Of a stretch of 48,933 bases of DNA, positions 8,295 through 16,037 are shown one piece after another. The notes under the pieces were generated by a model. That model did not search any database, was not told the origin of the DNA, and was given only the letters and a program-made list of their open reading frames with translations. The position numbers were made by a program, and so were the translations under genes. Each line of letters opens with the position of its first letter. Position 1 is the first letter of the stretch. Source of the stretch: Faecenecus sp036648855. Lineage in GTDB: Bacteria > Bacillota_I > Bacilli_A > RF39 > UBA660. The stretch spans positions 1 to 48,933 of the forward strand of contig JAVWCU010000003.1 in assembly GCA_036648855.1 (NCBI GenBank), given 5' to 3'.

Positions 8295-9068
8295 ATGCAA
8301 AAAGTTAAAGTTCTAATGATCGACGATAATGTTGATTTAGTAACTATGATCGAGGAGTACTTCAATAATCACGCTACTATTGAGCTAGCATTATCAGCCC
8401 ATAATGGCGAAGAAGGTATGCAGTTAATTGAGTCAAGGCAAAAAGACTATGATGTAATTATTTTAGATCTTATTATGCCTAAAAAAGATGGACTAGATGT
8501 TTTAGAGGAAATGAGAAGTAAAAACTTATCTAAAAAAATAATTGTTTTAACTTCATATAATGCTCCAGAGATGATTCGTAAAGTATCAGAGTTTGGAGTC
8601 AATTTCTTTATTTTAAAACCATTTGAATTATCAGAATTAGAAAAAAGAATAAATGATTGTGTCACAGATACAAAGTTTAGTAATAAAAATATAGATGTTT
8701 ATCACAATAACTTACAAATATCAGTTACTAAAATACTCCATGAACTAGGAGTACCCTCTCACATTAAAGGTTATCAGTATATTAGAGAAGGAATAGGAAT
8801 TCTCTATGAAAGACCTGATGTAGTGGGAGGCATAACTAAAGAACTATATCCCGAGTTAGCCAAGAAATTTGATACGACAGTATCCAGAGTAGAAAGAGCA
8901 ATTAGACATGCCATCGAGGTTAGCTGGAATCGTGGTAACTGGCAACTAATGGAAGATATTTTTGGACACAGTGTTGATATAGATAAGGCTAAGCCAACCA
9001 ATTCAGAATTTATTGTAACAGTTGCAGATAAATTACGACTAGAATTTCATAAGGTTGGTAGCAAATAG
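8295..9068 (+). CDS. spo0A: Sporulation master response regulator Spo0A
   Basis: DNA-binding response regulator that commits the cell to sporulation, 257 aa. The receiver domain (1-~115) has Asp10/Asp11, phosphoacceptor Asp58 in IILDLIMP, Thr86 and Lys108. The C-terminal effector domain (about 145-257) shows the Spo0A hallmark HELGVPSHIKGYQYIREGI, the recognition-helix region with TVSRVERAIRHAIE, and NRGN. That separates it from generic regulators. RBS AGAAAGGAC precedes the ATG. Two 0A boxes upstream point to autoregulation by phosphorylated Spo0A. Its presence in full length is the main evidence that the organism sporulates. No histidine kinase or Spo0B/F gene is in this window. Confidence 0.96.
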   Translation: MQKVKVLMIDDNVDLVTMIEEYFNNHATIELALSAHNGEEGMQLIESRQKDYDVIILDLIMPKKDGLDVLEEMRSKNLSKKIIVLTSYNAPEMIRKVSEFGVNFFILKPFELSELEKRINDCVTDTKFSNKNIDVYHNNLQISVTKILHELGVPSHIKGYQYIREGIGILYERPDVVGGITKELYPELAKKFDTTVSRVERAIRHAIEVSWNRGNWQLMEDIFGHSVDIDKAKPTNSEFIVTVADKLRLEFHKVGSK

Positions 9069-9074
9069 GCTAAT

Positions 9075-9104
9075 AGATAAGTCTATTTTTTCTGACTTAT
9101 TTTC
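9075..9104 (+). terminator. Putative terminator after spo0A
   Basis: ATAAGTC (9077-9083) pairs with GACTTAT (9094-9100) around a T-rich 10-nt loop, followed by TTT. A competing smaller hairpin AATAGA/TCTATT (9072-9087) ends in its own T-run. Either could terminate. Confidence 0.5.
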
Positions 9105-9142
9105 CGTATAAATACTTATTATTTTAATAATTATACATTTGA

Positions 9143-9171
9143 TTGACTATTAATTTCACCTGTATTATACT
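9143..9171 (+). promoter_or_regulatory. Sigma-A promoter of the DUF4143 ATPase gene
   Basis: TTGACT (9143-9148) and TATACT (9166-9171) are separated by 17 bp, close to consensus, 36 bp before the start codon. Confidence 0.7.
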
Positions 9172-9206
9172 TTATTTATGATATTAATGTATGGAGGTCA
9201 CTATTT

Positions 9207-10478
9207 ATGGAACGAAAAATAATAAACGACTTAAATCGGTGGAAAAGGGATTCTAATCGTAAACCATTGCTCATATATGGAAATAAGCAAGTTGGCAAAA
9301 CATATACAGTCTTAGAGTTTGGAGAAACTGCATATAAAACTACAGCTTACTTTGATTGCTCTAATAATTTAGAACTGTTTGATATGTTTAAAAGAGAAAA
9401 ATCTTTAGACAAAATAATTTTAAAATTGTCTTTAATGGTAGGAGAACAAATCCTTAAACAGGATACTCTAATAATATTTGATAATGTCAAAGAACTAGAA
9501 CTGGTTAAAGTTATTAAAAGAATTTCTAAAGAAGCAATTGATTATCATATTATTATGATTACTTCTGATAAAGAAAAACTTACTTCTTTTAAGGGCGATG
9601 AGTTTCAATTTAAATATATGTTTTCCATGGATTTTGAAGAATATTTAAAAGCTATTAAACAAGATCAATTGATAGATTTCATCAAAGATTCTTATAAAAA
9701 TAATAAAGCCATGCCTTTTCATAACATAGCTATTGACTATTATGAGAATTATCTAATGACAGGCGGGCTACCAGAGGCTATTCTTACTTCTCTAGATAAG
9801 AGTGATACCTATTTAAATATGATTCATCATAAAGTGATAGATACATATCAAAAAGAGTTTTTAAATATGCCTGTTCTTATTGATGTAACTAGAGCTATAG
9901 AAGTTTTTAACATTGTTCCATATCAACTATTAAAACCTAATAAGAAATTTCAATACGGCTTAATAACACCAGGAAGTAGAGCCAAAGAATATGAAAATGC
10001 CATTTCTTTTTTAAACATAAATGGTTACTTAAATAAAGCCTACCGGGTTACCGATGTTAAATCTCCACTTAGTAAACATAAAGATAACGAGAGTTTTAAA
10101 TTATATATGAATGATACAGGTCTATTATTTAATACCCTTCATTTAAATAAAATAAGATTTTTAAGTGATGATAGGTTAAAATATATTATGTATGAAAATG
10201 CTATAGCTAGTAATATTGTAGCCAGTGGGTATAACCTCTATTATTATCAATCTGAGGGCAAAGCAGAAATATCTTTTGTAGTTCAGACTCGTAACGGAAA
10301 AATAATTCCGATTGAACTGGTTAATAAAAACATTGCTAAATCAAAGTCGTTAGCCTTATTTATGAATAAATACCAGGTAGAAGAGGCTATTAGAGTTACA
10401 GAAGATAACTTTAGTTTTAAAAAAGGTGTTAAATATATTCCTATTTATGCTACTTTCTGTTTTAAAGAGAACCTGTAA
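9207..10478 (+). CDS. AAA+ ATPase with DUF4143 domain
   Basis: Predicted ATPase of the widespread AAA_14/DUF4143 group, 423 aa. Walker A is GNKQVGKT at 25-32 and Walker B is LIIFDN near residue 96. The region with YLMTGGLPEAI near 186 and LYMNDTGLLF near 309 matches the C-terminal DUF4143 part, which often has a nuclease-like fold. Its role is unknown in most bacteria; a stress or defence role has been suggested for the group. It has its own sigma-A promoter. The gpmA RBS begins just at its stop, so gpmA may be co-transcribed. Confidence 0.85.
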   Translation: MERKIINDLNRWKRDSNRKPLLIYGNKQVGKTYTVLEFGETAYKTTAYFDCSNNLELFDMFKREKSLDKIILKLSLMVGEQILKQDTLIIFDNVKELELVKVIKRISKEAIDYHIIMITSDKEKLTSFKGDEFQFKYMFSMDFEEYLKAIKQDQLIDFIKDSYKNNKAMPFHNIAIDYYENYLMTGGLPEAILTSLDKSDTYLNMIHHKVIDTYQKEFLNMPVLIDVTRAIEVFNIVPYQLLKPNKKFQYGLITPGSRAKEYENAISFLNINGYLNKAYRVTDVKSPLSKHKDNESFKLYMNDTGLLFNTLHLNKIRFLSDDRLKYIMYENAIASNIVASGYNLYYYQSEGKAEISFVVQTRNGKIIPIELVNKNIAKSKSLALFMNKYQVEEAIRVTEDNFSFKKGVKYIPIYATFCFKENL

Positions 10479-10488
10479 AGGAGAAAAG

Positions 10489-11217
10489 ATGATAAAATTA
10501 GTTTTAGTTAGACACGGACAAAGTACTTGGAATAAAGAAAATAGGTTTACGGGATGGACGGATGTAGAATTAACTGAGCAAGGAATTAAAGAAGCCAAAG
10601 AAGCTGGCATTGTGCTAAGAGAAAAAGGGTTTACTTTTGATTTGGCTTTTACATCAGTCTTAGTAAGAGCAACGGATACTCTTAAATATATTTTACAGGA
10701 GTTAAATGAAGAAAACATTCCTGTTAAGTATAATTGGCAGTTAAATGAGAGACACTATGGAGCATTACAGGGCTTAAATAAAGATGAAACAAAACTCAAA
10801 TATGGAACAGAACAAGTTCAGTTGTGGAGAAGAAGTACCAAAGAAACTCCCCCAGCTTTAACAGTGGATGACAGTAGATATCCTGGAAATGATCCGAAAT
10901 ATAAAGATTTAAAGGAATCTGAGTTACCTTTAACTGAAAATTTATCAGATACTATTAAGAGAGTACTAGTTTGTTGGCATAATCAAATAAAACCAGAGCT
11001 AGAATTAAATAAAAAAATTATTATAGTGGCTCATGGAAATAGTCTTAGAGCTTTAATAAAATATTTGGATAATATGTCTGACGATGAAATTACAGAACTA
11101 GAACTTGAGACAGGTAACCCAATATGTTATGAATTAGATGACAATTTAAAATCAATTAGACATTACTACTTAAAAGAAAATAGAGGTACATATGAAAATC
11201 ATTCTATCATCTACTAA
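10489..11217 (+). CDS. gpmA: 2,3-bisphosphoglycerate-dependent phosphoglycerate mutase
   Basis: Glycolytic mutase interconverting 3- and 2-phosphoglycerate through a phosphohistidine, 242 aa. The histidine-phosphatase motif VRHGQSTWN is at the N-terminus, ERHYGALQG lies mid-protein, and AHGNSLRAL carries the second His. An in-frame start 63 nt upstream would add 21 non-conserved residues inside the DUF4143 gene. The ATG at 10489 is preferred because AAAGGAG sits 6 nt before it and the conserved fold begins there. It overlaps the next gene by 26 nt. Confidence 0.95.
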   Translation: MIKLVLVRHGQSTWNKENRFTGWTDVELTEQGIKEAKEAGIVLREKGFTFDLAFTSVLVRATDTLKYILQELNEENIPVKYNWQLNERHYGALQGLNKDETKLKYGTEQVQLWRRSTKETPPALTVDDSRYPGNDPKYKDLKESELPLTENLSDTIKRVLVCWHNQIKPELELNKKIIIVAHGNSLRALIKYLDNMSDDEITELELETGNPICYELDDNLKSIRHYYLKENRGTYENHSIIY

Positions 11218-11767
11218 TCCCTCTAAAATAAAATCGGTTGAAAAAGCTTTAAAAGATTTAGCTATTAGTAATTTTAATATAACTTCTGTTAAAGTTAATT
11301 CTAGTGTTAGCAGTAAACCACTTAATGAAGAAATGCTGATTGGCGCTAAAAATAGAAATATTGAGTTAAAGAAGTACTGCTATAATCAACATCTTGACTA
11401 TGACTATCTAATAAGCATTGAGGGTGGATTTGAACAAGAATATGACAAATATTATGTAATTAGTTATGTTGTAATTGAGGGGAAAAATCAAGTAGAACAT
11501 GTTGGTAAAACAATCGGGTTAGAAATATCTAAAGAAATGTATAATTATACTAAGGAAGGTCATTCTCTAAATGCCTTAATTGAAGAATTAACTTCAGTAG
11601 AAAGGAATAAGACTTTATCTGGCGTAGCGGGATTTTTAAGTAGTGATTTACTGCTAAGACAAGATATAGATTATATGGCAGTCTTAAGTACTATGAATTT
11701 GTTTATAAACGAGGGAAAATATCAGTTATTAAATGACAAGATAAAGTCTATAACAAAGGACATCTAA
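11192..11767 (+). CDS. YjjX-like non-canonical purine NTP phosphatase (DUF84)
   Basis: House-cleaning nucleotidase of 191 aa, likely hydrolysing inosine or xanthosine triphosphate. Family features are ILSSTNPSKIKSV at the N-terminus, the GAKNRN segment near 49-54, and ISIEGGFE near 73-80, equivalent to the AIEAGID metal-site region of YjjX. SGVAGFLSSDLLLR follows near 142-155. It begins inside gpmA (26-nt overlap) with AGAGGT upstream, so translation is probably coupled. A strong terminator follows. YjjX family membership is fairly sure; exact substrate is inferred. Confidence 0.82.
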   Translation: MKIILSSTNPSKIKSVEKALKDLAISNFNITSVKVNSSVSSKPLNEEMLIGAKNRNIELKKYCYNQHLDYDYLISIEGGFEQEYDKYYVISYVVIEGKNQVEHVGKTIGLEISKEMYNYTKEGHSLNALIEELTSVERNKTLSGVAGFLSSDLLLRQDIDYMAVLSTMNLFINEGKYQLLNDKIKSITKDI

Positions 11768-11775
11768 ACTAGTTT

Positions 11776-11801
11776 TATCCACTTTAAAAGTGGATATTTT
11801 T
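11776..11801 (+). terminator. Strong terminator after the YjjX-like gene
   Basis: TATCCACTTT (11776-11785) and AAAGTGGATA (11786-11795) form a near-perfect hairpin, followed by TTTTTT. Confidence 0.85.
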
Positions 11802-11803
11802 TA

Positions 11804-11832
11804 TTGACTAGCATGAACATATGTTTTATACT
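11804..11832 (+). promoter_or_regulatory. Sigma-A promoter with embedded LexA/SOS box
   Basis: TTGACT (11804-11809) and TATACT (11827-11832) have a 17-bp spacer. The spacer contains GAACATATGTTT (11815-11826). The Bacillus-type SOS (DinR/LexA) box is GAAC-N4-GTTC, so only the last base differs. A LexA dimer here would block RNA polymerase, which fits a damage-inducible polymerase. Confidence 0.8.
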
Positions 11833-11870
11833 GTAACTAGTGAAATAAACTGCTAAAAGGGGGCTGCATA

Positions 11871-13076
11871 GTGAATCAAGAACGAGTAATTTTTCATATT
11901 GATGTTAACAATGCTTTTCTCTCTTGGACTGCTGTTGAAATGCTTAACCAAGGGTATAAAACAGACATTAGGACTATCCCTTCTGTTATTGGAGGGGATG
12001 AAGCTAAGAGATGTGGAATTGTCGTTGCTAAATCGCCTGTTGCAAAGAAGTATGGGGTAGTAACTGCAGAAACCTTATATTCAGCCAGAAAAAAATGTCC
12101 TAAATTAGAAGTTTTTCCAGCTGATCATTCCTTATATAATAGAGAATCAGATAAACTATATGAATATTTTTTAACTCTTACTCCTCAAGTAGAAAGATAT
12201 TCAGTCGATGAATGTTTTTTAGACATGAGTGGGATGCGTTACTTACACGAGGATATTTTGCTGTTTGCAAATGAAATTAAGAATGAAATATACGCTAAGT
12301 TTGGTGTAACTGTTAATATAGGTATAGCTAACTGCAAACTATGCGCTAAAATGGCCTCTGATTTTGAAAAACCAAACAAGATTCATACTTTATTTCCTAG
12401 TGAAGTAAAAACAAAGATGTGGCCTTTACCTGTTTCAGAACTATTTATGGTTGGCAAATCTTCTAGTGATAAACTTATAAATTTAGGTATAAAAACAATT
12501 GGTGATCTAGCTAATGCTGACTATGGAATGTTAAAACGTTACTTTAAATCAATGGCAATCACTATGCATAATTATGCAAATGGAATTGATGATAGTTTAG
12601 TAATATCAGAAAGAGCTAAAAACAAGAGTATCTCTACGACAGAAACTTTGGTCACGGATATTACTGATAAAGCAGTCCTTAAAAAGGTTTTAAAGAGGCA
12701 ATCTGAAGAAGTAGGACGGGATTTAAGAAAACAGGGTTTCTATGCTAGATGTATTGCTATTATTTTAAGAACAGGTAAGTTTGTTAATTATACCCATCAA
12801 ATGAAATTAGTTAATGCTACTAATATCAGTGATGATATATATAAATTTGCAGTAGAACTTTTAAACAAGGCCTATCAGGGAGAACCAATTAGATTAATAG
12901 GGATTCGCTTAACGGATTTTCATCTAGAGAATACTAAACAACTTTCTCTGTTTGATAATTACAAAACTGAAACTACAGATAAAGTTCAAAAAGTAGTAGA
13001 CTCAATTAATGATAAATTTGGAACTAATAGTATTATTCCTGCCAGTATATTAGAAGAAAAAGATTGTAAAGATTAA
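11871..13076 (+). CDS. Y-family translesion DNA polymerase (Pol IV-like)
   Basis: Error-prone lesion-bypass DNA polymerase of 401 aa in the DinB/UmuC family. The catalytic palm shows HIDVNNAFLSW with Asp11 and YSVDECFLDMS with the paired Asp/Glu near 117-118. The little-finger domain spans about 240-350, and a beta-clamp-binding motif QLSLF is at 357-361. The sequence looks close to the IGGDEAKR group of Firmicutes polymerases, between DinB and UvrX. The start is GTG with RBS AAAGGGGG 7 nt upstream. The SOS box in its promoter supports induction by DNA damage. Confidence 0.93.
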   Translation: MNQERVIFHIDVNNAFLSWTAVEMLNQGYKTDIRTIPSVIGGDEAKRCGIVVAKSPVAKKYGVVTAETLYSARKKCPKLEVFPADHSLYNRESDKLYEYFLTLTPQVERYSVDECFLDMSGMRYLHEDILLFANEIKNEIYAKFGVTVNIGIANCKLCAKMASDFEKPNKIHTLFPSEVKTKMWPLPVSELFMVGKSSSDKLINLGIKTIGDLANADYGMLKRYFKSMAITMHNYANGIDDSLVISERAKNKSISTTETLVTDITDKAVLKKVLKRQSEEVGRDLRKQGFYARCIAIILRTGKFVNYTHQMKLVNATNISDDIYKFAVELLNKAYQGEPIRLIGIRLTDFHLENTKQLSLFDNYKTETTDKVQKVVDSINDKFGTNSIIPASILEEKDCKD

Positions 13077-13117
13077 TCATTAGTGTTACGATATGCACAG
13101 ATTTAAGGAGTGGAGAA

Positions 13118-13654
13118 ATGAAAATAAGTGAATTAGAACTACCTATGATAAAATTAATGCAAGATACAAATACCCAAGAACAGATTAAAAATAGGCTAAT
13201 TGCCGCTACTACCAATGTAGCGTATGCTACCCATAATAAGGAAGAAGAAAATTATTTGGAACCAACTAGACTCCGTGTTCAGAAAGTGAATAGCCCAGCA
13301 AGAGCCAATAATTTATTATCTAAAAAAGAAAGAGAAATAGAATATAAAACGCAGCAAGAAGTAGAGTGGTATTATAGTCATCAGACTAATGTTTCATCAG
13401 AAGTACTTAAAAAGTATAAGAAAAGTATACGTAAACATATTATAGAAATTATTGATAATGGAGAAATTTCATCAACAACAGAAATATTTTCTCTAGCCAC
13501 CATGTTAGCAAAATATGATTTGGCTTTAGAGCTAAATTATTCACTTAGTGAAAAGAAAACATTTGCTTATATGAAAAGGTGTGGATTATTATTACCGACT
13601 GTTAAGAATAATCTTGTTAGTGCCAAAGGTAAAGCCTATTTCAAATGTAAATAG
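13118..13654 (+). CDS. Unrecognised helical protein downstream of the Y-family polymerase
   Basis: No family recognised for this 178-aa protein. It is rich in Lys/Glu/Asn with predicted helices throughout, no membrane segment and no cysteine cluster. The middle (KKEREIEYKTQQEVEWYYS) and the helical end could form a small helical bundle. It has the RBS AAGGAGTGG and lies 41 nt after the polymerase stop with no terminator between, so it is probably in the same SOS-controlled transcript. A link to DNA repair is only by position. Confidence 0.65.
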   Translation: MKISELELPMIKLMQDTNTQEQIKNRLIAATTNVAYATHNKEEENYLEPTRLRVQKVNSPARANNLLSKKEREIEYKTQQEVEWYYSHQTNVSSEVLKKYKKSIRKHIIEIIDNGEISSTTEIFSLATMLAKYDLALELNYSLSEKKTFAYMKRCGLLLPTVKNNLVSAKGKAYFKCK

Positions 13655-13712
13655 TAAAGACTAATAACAGGACTTTACTAGGTTATATAATAATTATGTT
13701 TGATTGGAATAT

Positions 13713-13747
13713 AAAGTAAACTAGCTAAAAAAGGTTTACTTTTTCTT
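13713..13747 (+). terminator. Terminator before the ribosomal operon
   Basis: AAAGTAAAC (13713-13721) pairs perfectly with GTTTACTTT (13734-13742) over a 12-nt loop, followed by a T-rich tract. An earlier AGTAAAG/CTTTACT pair lies at about 13654-13680. Confidence 0.75.
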
Positions 13748-13794
13748 TTATAGTAAAATCTGAAAAAGTTATTGAATAAAGTTATATAAAACAC

Positions 13795-13824
13795 TTGCAA
13801 ATCATATATTACCTATGCTATAAT
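13795..13824 (+). promoter_or_regulatory. Promoter of the S10-spc-alpha ribosomal operon
   Basis: TTGCAA (13795-13800) and TATAAT (13819-13824) have an 18-bp spacer and an extended TG (13816-13817), within TATGCTATAAT. It would give a leader of roughly 115 nt before rpsJ. Confidence 0.8.
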
Positions 13825-13830
13825 CTAAGA

Positions 13831-13946
13831 CGTGTGGCTGCTTAGATGTGTGAGGTTGCCGACACTCCAGGTTAAGTTGCTAGAGAGAGTCGGGTTATTC
13901 ATACGGAGCAAGTCTATACCAGATATAGGCGAAGGGAGGACATAAA
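13831..13946 (+). promoter_or_regulatory. Structured 5' leader of rpsJ operon
   Basis: The leader holds two well-supported stems. The first pairs CCGAC-A-CTC (13859-13867) with GAG-A-GTCGG (13885-13893), with a central A-A mismatch. The second is a 7-bp stem, GTCTATA (13912-13918) with TATAGGC (13924-13930), loop CCAGA, ending 3 nt before the RBS GGGAGG. The first may bind a ribosomal protein, as the E. coli S10 leader binds L4, but I cannot match it to a named Firmicutes leader class. Confidence 0.6.
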
Positions 13947-14255
13947 ATGTCAAAAGAAAAAGTTCGTATCAGATTAAAAGCGTACGATCACAGAGTTCTA
14001 GATAATGCCGCAACGAAAATAGTTGAAACTGTTAAAAGAGCAGGTGGAGAAATCAGTGGACCAGTTCCACTACCAACTGAAATTGAAAAGTACACTATCT
14101 TACGTGCAGTGCATAAATACAAGGATTCTCGTGAGCAATTCGAAATGCGTACACACAAGAGACTTATTGATATCAAAAATCCTAGCAAGGAAACTATTGA
14201 GGCACTAACTCATTTAGATTTACCAAGCGGTGTTGATATTGAAATCAAACTATAA
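13947..14255 (+). CDS. rpsJ: 30S ribosomal protein S10
   Basis: Small-subunit head protein, also a NusG/Nus-factor partner in antitermination. It is 102 aa, the normal length, with conserved VRIRLKAYDHRVLD at the N-terminus, SGPVPLPT and THKRLIDI. It is the first gene of the S10-spc-alpha superoperon and follows the structured leader with RBS GGGAGG. rplC follows 21 nt later in the standard order. Confidence 0.98.
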   Translation: MSKEKVRIRLKAYDHRVLDNAATKIVETVKRAGGEISGPVPLPTEIEKYTILRAVHKYKDSREQFEMRTHKRLIDIKNPSKETIEALTHLDLPSGVDIEIKL

Positions 14256-14276
14256 TAATAATTAGGAGGAAAAACT

Positions 14277-15056
14277 ATGAAAGGAATCTTAGGGAAAAAA
14301 ATTGGAATGACTCAAGTATTTGCCAAAAACGGTAAATTAATTCCAGTTACTGTAATTGAAATTGAACCAAACGTTGTTACACAGATTAAGACAATTGAAA
14401 AAGACGGATACAGTGCAATTCAATTAGGTGCCATTACAGTGAAAGCGAAAGCAAGTAACAAGGCTAAAATGGGTCATACAGCAAAAGCAAATACTGAACC
14501 TAAGCGCTTCTTAAAAGAAATTAGGGGAGTAAACGTTGCCGATTACACATTAGGTCAAGTAATTGGAGCGGATTTATTTACAAATGGAGAAGTCGTTGAT
14601 GTTACAGGAGTAAGCAAGGGTAAAGGTTTCCAAGGTGTTATTAAACGTTGGAATCAATCTTGTGGACCTATGGGTCACGGATCTCAATATCATAGAGGTG
14701 TTGGTTCAATGGGAACATTGTTACCTATGCACGTTCTAAAGGGTAAAAAATTACCAGGTCATATGGGAAATGAAACAACAACCGTTCAAAATTTGGAAGT
14801 TGTGGATATTGATTTAGAAAATAATGTAATCCTTATAAAAGGAAATGTTCCAGGTCCAAAAAAATCTTTAGTTATCATTAGAACAGCAGTTAAAACGGGA
14901 GAAAAAATTAATGAACCACTTGAATTAGTTGTTTATGAAGAAGAAATCCCTACTACAGAAACAGAAGTTACTGCAGAAGTAGAAGAAACTAATGACAAAG
15001 CTACTGAAGAAGTTAAAAGCGAAGAATCATCACTTGATGCGTCTGTTACTGAGTAA
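14277..15056 (+). CDS. rplC: 50S ribosomal protein L3 with acidic C-terminal extension
   Basis: Large-subunit core protein that helps organise the peptidyl-transferase region. The fold is canonical from KGILGKKIGMTQVF through VSKGKGFQGV and the GPMGHGSQYHRG-type loop. It is 259 aa rather than the usual ~205-210. The last ~39 residues (about 221-259) are nearly all Glu, Thr, Ser, Val, Asp and Lys, an acidic disordered tail with no basic rRNA-binding character. Reading frame and RBS of the downstream genes are normal, so the tail is not a frameshift artefact. Confidence 0.97.
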   Translation: MKGILGKKIGMTQVFAKNGKLIPVTVIEIEPNVVTQIKTIEKDGYSAIQLGAITVKAKASNKAKMGHTAKANTEPKRFLKEIRGVNVADYTLGQVIGADLFTNGEVVDVTGVSKGKGFQGVIKRWNQSCGPMGHGSQYHRGVGSMGTLLPMHVLKGKKLPGHMGNETTTVQNLEVVDIDLENNVILIKGNVPGPKKSLVIIRTAVKTGEKINEPLELVVYEEEIPTTETEVTAEVEETNDKATEEVKSEESSLDASVTE

Positions 15057-15112
15057 GTAATTAAGATGATGTTAAAAAAACAATATTATGTGATGAAAGG
15101 AGGAAATTAAAG

Positions 15113-15739
15113 ATGGAAAAAGTAAAACTTTTAAATTTAAAAGGTGAAAAACTTAAGGACATTAAATTAAATGAAACAGTATTTGGAATAACTCCAAATG
15201 ATAAAGTAGTTTATGATGCAATTATTTTAACAAGAGCATCATTAAGACAAGGAACCCATAAGACAAAGAATCGTAGTGAAGTAAGCGGTGGTGGTAAAAA
15301 GCCATGGGCACAAAAAGGAACAGGTCATGCTCGTCAAGGTTCTATTAGAGCTGTACAATGGGTAGGCGGAGGACGTTATGGTACTCCAGTTCCTCGTGAT
15401 TACAGTATAAAGATGAATCGTAAGGAACGTCGTTTAGCTATTAAATCAGCTCTTGCATCAGCAATGAACGAGGGAAAGTTTATAGTTTTAGATGAATTTA
15501 AACTTACAACACCTAAGACAAAAGAAATGATTAATGCTTTAGAAGCTTTAAATATAGCTTCAAAAAAAGACTTAATTGTTCTTAATGAATTAGATGAAAA
15601 TACTATTTTAGCAGCTCGCAATATTCAAAATATAATGGTTATTGAAGCTGATGAAATTAATGTACTAGATGTAGTAAATGCTGATTATATAGTTATAACA
15701 GAAGCAGCTCTACATGAGATCGAGGAGGTGCTTGCATAA
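15113..15739 (+). CDS. rplD: 50S ribosomal protein L4
   Basis: Exit-tunnel protein of 208 aa and, in E. coli, the autoregulator of the S10 operon. The extended loop is recognisable as KKPWAQKGTGHARQGS with VGGGRYGTP, the region lining the tunnel where macrolide-resistance changes occur in other species. RBS AAAGGAGG precedes the ATG. The stop overlaps the rplW start by one base. Whether it controls this operon through the leader at 13831-13946 is untested. Confidence 0.98.
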   Translation: MEKVKLLNLKGEKLKDIKLNETVFGITPNDKVVYDAIILTRASLRQGTHKTKNRSEVSGGGKKPWAQKGTGHARQGSIRAVQWVGGGRYGTPVPRDYSIKMNRKERRLAIKSALASAMNEGKFIVLDEFKLTTPKTKEMINALEALNIASKKDLIVLNELDENTILAARNIQNIMVIEADEINVLDVVNADYIVITEAALHEIEEVLA

Positions 15740-16023
15740 TGGATACAAAATATTTAAGTATTATTAAAGCTCCAGTTATTACTGAAAAAAGTGGTAAGGC
15801 TTCATCAGAAGATAACAAGTATACATTTAAAGTTGATCCTAAAGCTAAAAAAACAGAAATAAAAATAGCAATAGAAAAACTATTCAATGTTAAAGTTGCT
15901 AGTATTCGTACTATCAACGTAAAACCTAGAACAAAACGAGTTGGACGTTACTCTGGTTTGACTAATCGGATGAAAAAAGCGATTGTTAAATTAGCCGATG
16001 GACAAACGATTGATCTTAATTAA
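15739..16023 (+). CDS. rplW: 50S ribosomal protein L23
   Basis: Protein at the tunnel exit that docks trigger factor and the signal recognition particle, 94 aa. Conserved IIKAPVITEKS at the N-terminus and KTEIKIAIEKLFNVKVASIRTIN mid-protein. It overlaps the rplD stop by 1 nt; the RBS GAGGAGG (15721-15727) lies inside rplD. Confidence 0.97.
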   Translation: MDTKYLSIIKAPVITEKSGKASSEDNKYTFKVDPKAKKTEIKIAIEKLFNVKVASIRTINVKPRTKRVGRYSGLTNRMKKAIVKLADGQTIDLN

Positions 16024-16037
16024 AAGGAGGGTTACAC

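Noticed and set aside
13825..13845. CTAAG/CTTAG hairpin at the start of the rpsJ leader
   Set aside because: The 5' arm lies before the predicted transcription start, so it would not be in the RNA.
14023..14208. 61-aa plus-strand frame inside rpsJ
   Set aside because: Entirely within a certain ribosomal gene in another frame, without an RBS.
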